Origin: Paenibacillus agri
Lineage (GTDB): Bacteria; Bacillota; Bacilli; Paenibacillales; Paenibacillaceae
Length of the DNA: 63,410 nt
Assembly: GCF_013359945.1 (NCBI RefSeq)
Contig: NZ_JABWCS010000188.1
Location: 1 to 63,410 of the forward strand
Reading direction: 5' to 3'
Shown here in pieces: positions 57,148-63,410 of this stretch (positions are counted from its first letter, which is position 1; each line of letters opens with the position of its first letter). Under the pieces are notes generated by a model that was not told the origin of the DNA, searched no databases, and saw only the letters and a list, made by a program, of their open reading frames with translations. A program made the translations under genes and the position numbers.

Positions 57148-58122
57148 TTAGCTTTCCAGACGGATTAAGAACTGCTCCAGACAAAGCTGGGCATTGGCAT
57201 TGGAGCGCAGCTTTCTTTTGCTCTCTGCAGCAAACTCCATGTATCCAACCCACTGTTCCGTAGTCCGCTGACGGGCATGTCTGGAAATAAAGTCTAACTG
57301 ATCTATGAAAACGATACTTTCGTGCTTTCGGTACAGGAAGTAGAGCATATCTTTGAACCATAGATGGAACATGCTGAATAGAGTATCCAAATGTTCACCG
57401 AGCCCGGTCTTGAACAGCTTCACCCCCGCAGTTGCAAGCGCGGAGCTGCCTTTGCCCAAAGACTCCTTTGCTAATTGTAACACTAGATTTCTCATTTCTG
57501 CAAACCAATTCTGTTCCAAAAGTTGCCTGCAGCCCTCAAGACCGGAGGTCAAGGATACGCCGCAGCGGGCCAAGGGAAGCGGAACTCCGTCAGAAGCAAG
57601 CGCCTGCAGCATTAGATCCGGATGTACAGGACTGAATGGGATACGCTGAGTTCGCGATTGTATCGTCGGCAGCAGCGCCCGGCTATTGTCCGAGATCAGA
57701 ATGCCCACTGCCGGTGCCGAAGGCTCCTCAAGAAACTTCAGCAGACTATTGCCGGCTTGCACCGTCATTTTGTCCGCTTCATCTATAATATAGATCTTCG
57801 GATTAACACCTTCGGACCGGTACGAGAACATTCGCTGCAGCTCACGAATCTGGTCAATCTTGATGCTGGCTCCATCAGGCCGCAGGATCGTCAGATCCGG
57901 GTGATTGCCATGCTCTACCTTTCGGCATTCCAGGCATTCCCCACAAGCATCATCGTCTGACACTGTACAAAATATGGCCTGGGCGAATGTTAGCGCCGTA
58001 CTCATCTGTCCGCTGCCAGATGGCCCACTGAACAGATAGGCATGGCTCACGGTATCATTGCGCAGTGCGTTCTGAAGCAGCCTTTTGGCATCCTCCTGAC
58101 CCAATATATCATGAAAAGACAT
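57148..58122 (-). CDS. holB: DNA polymerase III delta-prime subunit
   Basis: Clamp-loader subunit. The 324-residue product has FHDILGQEDAKRLLQNALRND, HAYLFSGPSGSGQMSTALTFA (a modified P-loop in which GKT reads GQM, usual for delta-prime, which does not hydrolyse ATP), the zinc module ACGECLECRKVEHGNHPDL, and IIDEADKMTVQAGNSLLKFLEEP. Start at 58122 with GGGAGG 5 nt upstream (MSFHDILGQ). Follows yaaR. Confidence 0.95.
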   Translation of the reverse strand: MSFHDILGQEDAKRLLQNALRNDTVSHAYLFSGPSGSGQMSTALTFAQAIFCTVSDDDACGECLECRKVEHGNHPDLTILRPDGASIKIDQIRELQRMFSYRSEGVNPKIYIIDEADKMTVQAGNSLLKFLEEPSAPAVGILISDNSRALLPTIQSRTQRIPFSPVHPDLMLQALASDGVPLPLARCGVSLTSGLEGCRQLLEQNWFAEMRNLVLQLAKESLGKGSSALATAGVKLFKTGLGEHLDTLFSMFHLWFKDMLYFLYRKHESIVFIDQLDFISRHARQRTTEQWVGYMEFAAESKRKLRSNANAQLCLEQFLIRLES

Positions 58123-58142
58123 AAATTCCTCCCAAATCACTC

Positions 58143-58586
58143 TTAAAAAGCAAGGTTTAACAATAATCCTCGGATTTCTCCCACCTTGCCCAACAGATCT
58201 ATACGGCCTTGCTCACTGCTTAGCAGATCGTCTGCCATCGATAACAGCGCAGTATCAATCTCTTCCAGCAGTTTGTAGCGTTTGCTGCGACCACGACGAT
58301 CCCAGCCCTTTGTTTCTTTCAGAATTACGCCGCGCCGTGCCGTTTCCTCCAAAAACCGTTTGATCAACGTCCGGTAGATAGACAGTTCTCGAACCGTCAT
58401 GGATTTGGACAAACGGTCTCCTTGGAGCTGGATTTCCCGAATTTGCCGGTTTAGCTCATCCTTCGTCTTCTGTTCTCCCTGCTGCTGGAACACATCGGAG
58501 AACGTTTTTTGCTGAACTGGCTTGTTCAGCCCCTCCGCGTTGGAAAGCTCACTCTTCAGAGGTCTGTAACCCGGGTTGATCTTCAA
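58143..58586 (-). CDS. yaaR: DUF327 family protein YaaR
   Basis: A 147-residue, mostly helical protein of unknown function, always close to darA and holB in Bacilli. Segments KTFSDVFQQQGEQKTKDELN, LQGDRLSKSMTVRELSIYRTLIKRFLEET and RSKRYKLLEEIDTALLSMADDLL suggest a helical bundle. It ends 20 bp before holB. No enzymatic motif. Confidence 0.9.
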   Translation of the reverse strand: MKINPGYRPLKSELSNAEGLNKPVQQKTFSDVFQQQGEQKTKDELNRQIREIQLQGDRLSKSMTVRELSIYRTLIKRFLEETARRGVILKETKGWDRRGRSKRYKLLEEIDTALLSMADDLLSSEQGRIDLLGKVGEIRGLLLNLAF

Positions 58587-58681
58587 GGTTCATCTACCGC
58601 CTTTATTAATAATATCAGAAGGGCTACAGCTTGAGATGCTCTTCCTGATATTTCAAGAATAATGTGTTCTACAGGAGTGCT

Positions 58682-59026
<345 letters not shown>

Positions 59027-59088
59027 TTAAAGAAATATGGAGCTGTCTGGATACAGATCAGCTATCCTTATATATTTGACAAAACTCA

Positions 59089-59730
59089 TCAAAAACCCTT
59101 TAATACTCTCTCTTCCAGTGTTCTTACAATATCCTGCTCCACCATATGAAGCGGACGTCCGGCATCCAGCACGACAATTCGGTCCGGATTGTTATTTACC
59201 ACGAGCTTGTAACCCTCACGGACTTTCTCATGAAAAGCCAGGCTCTCCAGATCCAGTCTGTTCACTTCCCTGTCCTGGTTGGCAGCGATTCGTGACAGAC
59301 CCACCTCGGGTTCAATATCGAGATAGAAGGTTAAATCCGGCATACGGTTACCGATAGCAAAACGATTGATCTCCCACACCGCTTCCATACCAAGACCTCT
59401 GGCATATCCTTGGTACACGAGACTGCTGTCGACAAAGCGATCACACAGTACCGTAAGCCCTTCCTCTAAAGCTGGCTCGACAACCTCCGCCAAATGCTGG
59501 CTGCGGGCTGCTGCATATAGTAATGCTTCCGTACGTGAGTCCATTGCGGTATGCGCCGGATCAAGAATAATGGAACGGATCTTCTCGGCAATCTCAATTC
59601 CGCCGGGTTCCCGGGTAATCAGGTACGGGATAGAACGATTCTGCAGGTAAGCCGCCAGCCTCCCTATAATGGTAGTCTTTCCGGACCCTTCCCCCCCTTC
59701 CAGTGTGATAAAGAAACCTTGTCGTTCCAC
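59089..59730 (-). CDS. tmk: thymidylate kinase
   Basis: Phosphorylates dTMP to dTDP. The 213-residue product has the P-loop [20 protein letters not shown], the DRY/F-type motif ITREPGG and [21 protein letters not shown], and the LID region. Start is GTG at 59730, one base from the yaaO stop, with GAGAGG upstream. The overlap in spacing indicates coupling to yaaO. Confidence 0.96.
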   Translation of the reverse strand: MERQGFFITLEGGEGSGKTTIIGRLAAYLQNRSIPYLITREPGGIEIAEKIRSIILDPAHTAMDSRTEALLYAAARSQHLAEVVEPALEEGLTVLCDRFVDSSLVYQGYARGLGMEAVWEINRFAIGNRMPDLTFYLDIEPEVGLSRIAANQDREVNRLDLESLAFHEKVREGYKLVVNNNPDRIVVLDAGRPLHMVEQDIVRTLEERVLKGF

Positions 59731-61422
59731 TTAATCCTCTCCGCCTTTCTTCTTGTTGTATACCATTATATGCTGCAATGCGGAATCCGCACACGCCTGA
59801 AATTTCGCACCGCCGTTGGCCAAATCCATTAGCCTTAGACATACAGACTCTGTGATCTTTTCCCCCGGATAAAGCAGTGGTATGCCTGGCGGATAAGGAA
59901 TAACCATTTCAGCTGCTATTTCTCCTGCGCTGTCTGCAAGCCTCTTCGGCTTCATATCTCCGGATGACACCGGCTTCAGCGAAAAAGGTACCGGATCTGA
60001 AAATAATTCCCTGTTAAAAATGTTCCACGTGGAAACATTGGCGTTCGCGATCAACTTTGCTTGTCCGTCTTGTTTATGGATGACATGATGTTCCTGAATT
60101 TGAGAAGAAGTCTCCGCAGAAACAGCAGCCGATTCATTCTCTGTGCTTACATATGGTTTATCGGCTGCCCCCCACTGTGTTCCTCTTGTCGCGCGCTCCT
60201 CTTCGTCAATCTCCCGCAGCGCGTGCAAGAGCCGCTGCGCGTCCTCAGCCGAGGATCCGAGGCTGAACAACAGCACTACGTGCCGGGCGTCGCTCATCTC
60301 CGGCACACAGCCCTTAGCTTCGAGCCGCCGCTGCAGCTCGAAGCCGCCCAGGACCCCGGCGCCGTCATGGAGGACGGCTTTGAAGGGGTCCTGTGTAGTA
60401 TAAGCCGCCCCGCGCAGCGGCGGCGTGTCACTTCCGGCGGTGGTGGCATAGCCACCGGCGGTGTGCTGCAGCGGCGCAGCCGGCTGCAGCAGCCTGTAGC
60501 GCGGCAGCTCTGCGAGGCCGCGCCGCAGTACGTCCACGGCGGCAAGTCCCGCCGTGAAGGCTTCGGGGCCCCGGCTGTGCAGCAGTCGCCGGGCCAGGTC
60601 CAGCGAGCCCATCAACGGGTACGATGGGCTGGAGCTCTGCACCATGGCAAGCCGCTGCCGCAGCAGGGCCCGGTCAATACGCGGTCCCTGAACGTGCAGC
60701 ATGGCCCCCATGGTGAGCGCGGACAGCATTTTGTGCGTGGACTGTACGACACCGTCCGCACCACGCATCAGCGCCCCGGCAGGCAAAGCCGGGTGCTGCC
60801 CATAATGCGCGCCATGCGCTTCATCCACCAATAGCGGTACCCCGCTATCGTGGCAGGCCTGCGCTAGAGGCGCAAGATCGCTGCCCATGCCGTAATAGTT
60901 CGGCATGGTTACTAGCACCCCGGCGGCTTCAGGATACGCTGCAAGAGCAGCCTGCACCGTCTCCGCCGCCGGAGCCACTGCAAGTCCGCTCAAGGTGTCC
61001 ATCTCAGGCTCCAGGAACACCGCCCGCACACCTGCGAGCATTAGCCCGTGAATAACCGATTTGTGCACATTGCGCTGCACAATCAAAATCATGCCAGGTT
61101 CAGGACATACTGTCAGGATCAACGCCAGATTACCGGCTGTACTGCCACCCACCAGAAAAAAACTCTCCTCTGCTCCAAAGCAATCTGCCGCCAGCTCCTG
61201 CGCTTCCCTGATTACACCCTCTGGGTGATGGAGATCATCAGTCCCTGTAATTTCAGTTACATCATACTCCATAATTTCACCCAGAAACCCAGCTTCCCTA
61301 GGTGCGTCTTCATACGCTTTGCCATTCTTATGCCCAGGAACATGATAAGAAGTATTACCCTGGGCTTTGTATTGCTCTAACATCTCATATATAGGCGCAC
61401 TACTGCGCTTGTCCTTATCCAT
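59731..61422 (-). CDS. Orn/Lys/Arg decarboxylase-family protein (YaaO-like)
   Basis: PLP-dependent decarboxylase of the bacterial lysine/ornithine/arginine type (fold I). The 563-residue product has YHVPGHKNG, TEITGTDDLHHPEGVI, SFFLVGGSTAGNLALIL, VDEAHGAHYG and the PLP-Lys site VVQSTHKMLSALTMGAML near residue 232. It is about 80 residues longer than B. subtilis YaaO, with Ala/Gly-rich extra sequence around residues 305-350 and a linker around 420-455. The substrate amino acid cannot be told. Codons in 60200-61000 are much richer in GC than in the rest of the gene. Confidence 0.9.
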   Translation of the reverse strand: MDKDKRSSAPIYEMLEQYKAQGNTSYHVPGHKNGKAYEDAPREAGFLGEIMEYDVTEITGTDDLHHPEGVIREAQELAADCFGAEESFFLVGGSTAGNLALILTVCPEPGMILIVQRNVHKSVIHGLMLAGVRAVFLEPEMDTLSGLAVAPAAETVQAALAAYPEAAGVLVTMPNYYGMGSDLAPLAQACHDSGVPLLVDEAHGAHYGQHPALPAGALMRGADGVVQSTHKMLSALTMGAMLHVQGPRIDRALLRQRLAMVQSSSPSYPLMGSLDLARRLLHSRGPEAFTAGLAAVDVLRRGLAELPRYRLLQPAAPLQHTAGGYATTAGSDTPPLRGAAYTTQDPFKAVLHDGAGVLGGFELQRRLEAKGCVPEMSDARHVVLLFSLGSSAEDAQRLLHALREIDEEERATRGTQWGAADKPYVSTENESAAVSAETSSQIQEHHVIHKQDGQAKLIANANVSTWNIFNRELFSDPVPFSLKPVSSGDMKPKRLADSAGEIAAEMVIPYPPGIPLLYPGEKITESVCLRLMDLANGGAKFQACADSALQHIMVYNKKKGGED

Positions 61423-61507
61423 TATCCATTCCTTCCGGTAGGGTTAACCTCTATTGTATCGCAAATATGCGCAAACGCCTATGCCGCAGTTTCTCTTTAT
61501 AGAAGCA

Positions 61508-61548
61508 CAACAAAACGGCTCCGCCGTCAAAAGAACGGTGAAGCCGTA
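61508..61548 (-). terminator. csfB terminator
   Basis: Minus strand: ACGGCTTCACCGT and ACGGCGGAGCCGT pair around TCTTTTG and are followed by TTTGTTG. Confidence 0.85.
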
Positions 61549-61634
61549 TATATAACTTATTCTGCAACCAACGTGACACCGATCCACCGCCCAACCTTAG
61601 TTCTATTTCTAATCCTGCGCTTGCAATTGTGGCC

Positions 61635-61820
61635 TCAAGCGTTTTTTTGAAGTTGGATTTTCTTCATCTGACCGATAAAAAAGCGATATTTAGCATCCTC
61701 TGCTTCAGTGCGCACCATCTCAGCCTCACAATCCTCGCAAATAAAATGTGAGACAATCACAATACCTTCCTCTTTCATCTGTCCACAAATGATACAAGCT
61801 TGTTCCGGTTGCTGATCCAT
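61635..61820 (-). CDS. csfB: anti-sigma factor CsfB (Gin)
   Basis: Small zinc protein that inhibits sigma-G until engulfment is complete, and sigma-E in the forespore. The 61-residue product has two CxxC pairs, C9/C12 (ACIICGQ) and C28/C31 (FICEDCE), and the family tail YRFFIGQMKKIQ. In B. subtilis csfB is also the first gene after the rRNA operon on this side, supporting the call. Confidence 0.9.
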   Translation of the reverse strand: MDQQPEQACIICGQMKEEGIVIVSHFICEDCEAEMVRTEAEDAKYRFFIGQMKKIQLQKNA

Positions 61821-61849
61821 TTAGCATCCCACCTTGACTCTTTTAAGAA

Positions 61850-61879
61850 CAGTATGATACACCTTCTATCATTTTAAAC
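61850..61879 (-). promoter_or_regulatory. candidate forespore (sigma-F/sigma-G) promoter of csfB
   Basis: Minus strand: GTTTA (61875-61879), 18-nt spacer, CATACTG (61850-61856), 30 bp before csfB. The -10 differs by one base from CATACTA. Weak by sequence, supported by known forespore expression of csfB in B. subtilis. Confidence 0.4.
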
Positions 61880-62027
61880 CTTTTCATAGTATTTTCATAT
61901 CTATATGATTGTAATTTATCTATATTCAGGTCCTGCCCTCGGGGTTCTTCACAGTTCAGTTAAGAAAAAGCCTTCATCAGCCGATATTAAAAACATTGAG
62001 AACTTACGAGGAGGTCCGTCCTTTTTT

Positions 62028-62552
62028 ATGGAACCCAACACGAAAAGTGCAGCTACATTCTATCAATATAAACTAATCCGAAAAATTAACCTGACCCAAT
62101 CGCTCCTGAGTATCTATATTACAATCCCTATGGTGTGTCTGGTGCTGGAAACAGTATTTCTCTCCTGGTGGAGTATATTCTTCATGATTATCGCTGCACC
62201 TGTTGTCTTTTGGATACAATATGTGATCTCACGATCAGTCCTGGTCATTATGGGCCACCCTATCGCTAAAAGATGGGGCATCTCCTTGAAGCTCCCCTGG
62301 CTCGGCTACATGCCGGATCAGTACATCAGCTATCGCATATTCCGGAAAGTCCAGCTGCATAATTTTTGGATCGGCCTTTGCATCGCAGCACTTTTTATTG
62401 TGTGGTCCCCGCCTGCCTTTACAGCCTCACTGGTGGTATGTCACCTTTGGCTGCTACTGCCGCGACTATATATCTTGCTCCGGCTACGACGGGAAAGCAA
62501 GGAAGGCATGCTCAAGTTCAACCCGGCGGATGCTTCCTATTACTCGCAATAA
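62028..62552 (+). CDS. predicted multi-pass membrane protein of unknown function
   Basis: A 174-residue protein on the plus strand. Hydrophobic segments at about residues 25-46 (LLSIYITIPMVCLVLETVF), 48-72 (WWSIFFMIIAAPVVFWIQYVI), 112-130 (FWIGLCIAALFIVWSPP) and 132-150 (SLVVCHLWLLLPRLYILL), followed by a charged tail RLRRESKEG. Start at 62028, 13 nt after AGGAGG; no closer start exists in frame. No recognisable domain. It replaces xpaC/yaaN of B. subtilis in this interval and shares a terminator with the convergent lipoprotein gene. Confidence 0.8.
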   Translation: MEPNTKSAATFYQYKLIRKINLTQSLLSIYITIPMVCLVLETVFLSWWSIFFMIIAAPVVFWIQYVISRSVLVIMGHPIAKRWGISLKLPWLGYMPDQYISYRIFRKVQLHNFWIGLCIAALFIVWSPPAFTASLVVCHLWLLLPRLYILLRLRRESKEGMLKFNPADASYYSQ

Positions 62553-62607
62553 CCAGTTAACATAATAGCTTCTGTTACACAGGCTTCCGCGAAAATAACC
62601 CATATCA

Positions 62608-62643
62608 AATAAAGGCCATCCGATTAAGGATGGCCTTTACCTA
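62608..62643. terminator. bidirectional terminator between membrane protein and lipoprotein genes
   Basis: AAAGGCCATCC(GATTA)AGGATGGCCTTT; T-rich on the minus side (TTTATTTG), weaker on the plus side. It overlaps the end of the lipoprotein gene. Confidence 0.85.
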
Positions 62644-63054
62644 TTTTCCTCCCAGACTTTTAACAGAGGTCTTCTTTTCCTTCGGAACCATCACGATAAA
62701 GTAATCATCATGAACAGATAAATGCACAGTCAGTCCGTCCTTCTGAAAAACTCGCGAGCCCGTCTTCTCTTCTTCGTCCTGCTCTACCCAGCCCCATTCC
62801 TTGATGGTATTCAAATAAGGCTCTGGTATACTATCCTTCTCCTTTAATCCAGGCAAAGAATAACGTACATAGTCCATTGCTACATTTGTGGTTGTCCGGT
62901 CAGGAGAATTAGCTTCCTTCGGAACCGGAAAACTCTTTTCGTTCAGTGCACCCTCAAATATATCCCAGGAAGGCTGCTTCGCTCCGCAGCCCACCAGCAT
63001 TATACCAACTATACAAAAAACAAGTAGCATCCAGAAAGGTTTGGTTGGCTTCAT
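62641..63054 (-). CDS. predicted lipoprotein of unknown function
   Basis: A 137-residue exported protein with a signal peptide (LLVFCIVGIML) and lipobox LVGC (Cys23). The mature part is hydrophilic, with EGALNEKSFPVPKEANSPD, a WGWVEQDEEEKTGSRVFQKDG segment and a beta-rich end LTVHLSVHDDYFIVMVPKEKK. AAGGAGG precedes the start. No family is recognised. First gene after the upstream rRNA operon. Confidence 0.82.
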   Translation of the reverse strand: MKPTKPFWMLLVFCIVGIMLVGCGAKQPSWDIFEGALNEKSFPVPKEANSPDRTTTNVAMDYVRYSLPGLKEKDSIPEPYLNTIKEWGWVEQDEEEKTGSRVFQKDGLTVHLSVHDDYFIVMVPKEKKTSVKSLGGK

Positions 63055-63167
63055 ACCTTAAATCCTCCTTACCTCTACCATGCATCTAAAGACACAAGAA
63101 AATTCAGTTTATGAATTTAACAGTAGTTCATTCGTATCAAGGCTATTCTTACTATTTGCACTTTTCT

Positions 63168-63195
63168 ATTATACTTGTATCATCCAAAGTGTCGG
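63168..63195 (-). promoter_or_regulatory. candidate promoter of the lipoprotein gene
   Basis: Minus strand: CCGACA (63190-63195), 16-nt spacer, TATAAT (63168-63173), about 115 bp before the gene. Confidence 0.45.
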
Positions 63196-63251
63196 TAACA
63201 AAAATGTCATCCTATTGGAGACAATTTAGCCTCCATTTCAACTTTTATATA

Positions 63252-63292
63252 AAACAAAAAAACCATTGCTGAACACTCAACAATGGTTTTAG
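63252..63292 (-). terminator. rRNA operon terminator
   Basis: Minus strand: AAAACCATTG and CAATGGTTTT pair around TTGAGTGTTCAG and are followed by TTTGTTTTA, immediately after the 5S 3' end. Confidence 0.93.
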
Positions 63293-63293
63293 T

Positions 63294-63410
63294 GCTTGGC
63301 GGCGTCCTACTCTCCCAGGACCCTTCGGTCCAAGTACCATCGGCGCTGGAGGGCTTAACGGTCGTGTTCGGGATGGGTACGCGTGGAACCCCTCCGCCAT
63401 CGCCACCAAA
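63294..63410 (-). rRNA. 5S rRNA
   Basis: Reverse complement begins TTTGGTGGCGATGGCGG and ends AGTAGGACGCCGCCAAGC, 117 nt, with the universal CCGAACACGACCGTTAAG loop. The window ends at its 5' end, so it is complete or nearly so. It is the last gene of an rRNA operon transcribed leftwards. Confidence 0.97.

Overview
The window is a chromosomal segment of an endospore-forming member of the Bacillota, most likely Paenibacillus or a close relative. The evidence is the sporulation gene set (spoIIE, spoVT, spoVG, spoVB/murJ-type yabM, yabG, yabP, yabQ, fin, csfB, sspF), Bacillus-type ribosome binding sites (AGGAGG), and gene order that follows the B. subtilis csfB-to-lysS region almost gene for gene, with insertions and losses. 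The order, a zinc-ribbon-tailed AbrB and GC content near 50 percent fit Paenibacillus better than Bacillus. No horizontally acquired island, phage, transposase or CRISPR array was seen.

The segment lies between two rRNA operons, both on the minus strand: the 5' end of a 16S gene at the left edge and a 5S gene with its terminator at the right edge. Nearly all protein genes are on the minus strand, so transcription runs from high to low coordinates. Only three genes are on the plus strand: a 66-codon gene near 39.4 kb, abrB at 52.7 kb and a membrane protein at 62.0 kb.

Read in the direction of transcription (right to left): lipoprotein, csfB (anti-sigma), yaaO (decarboxylase), tmk, darA (c-di-AMP receptor), yaaR, holB, ricT, yabA, trmN6-like, rsmI; then abrB (opposite strand) next to a roughly 0.7-kb non-coding tandem repeat; an HD hydrolase, tatD, yabE behind a c-di-AMP riboswitch, rnmV, rsmA, yabG, veg, sspF, ispE, purR, spoVG, glmU, prs, pth, fin, mfd, prsA, spoVT, yabM, mazG/yabN, hup, rqcP, yabP, yabQ, divIC, yabR, spoIIE, yabS, yabT, tilS, hpt, ftsH, nadA-nadB-nadC, coaX, hslO, a PpiC protein, cysK, the p-aminobenzoate/folate operon (pabB-pabA-pabC-folP-folB-folK-yazB), dusB, greA and lysS.

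Functionally this is a block of housekeeping genes (translation, replication, folate, NAD, nucleotide and cell-wall precursor synthesis) mixed with genes for entry into sporulation. The regulatory DNA reflects that: Spo0A boxes around abrB, spoIIE and spoVG, a sigma-H promoter for spoVG, and very strong sigma-A promoters for veg, greA and the rRNA.

The least explained parts are non-coding: (1) a structured intergenic repeat in three copies whose central stem is kept although its sequence changes; (2) the 164-bp higher-order tandem repeat between abrB and rsmI; (3) three 67-bp hairpin-rich tandem repeats at the pabB start; (4) a folded interval upstream of spoIIE. All calls are made by eye from sequence and family knowledge; no database search was run.
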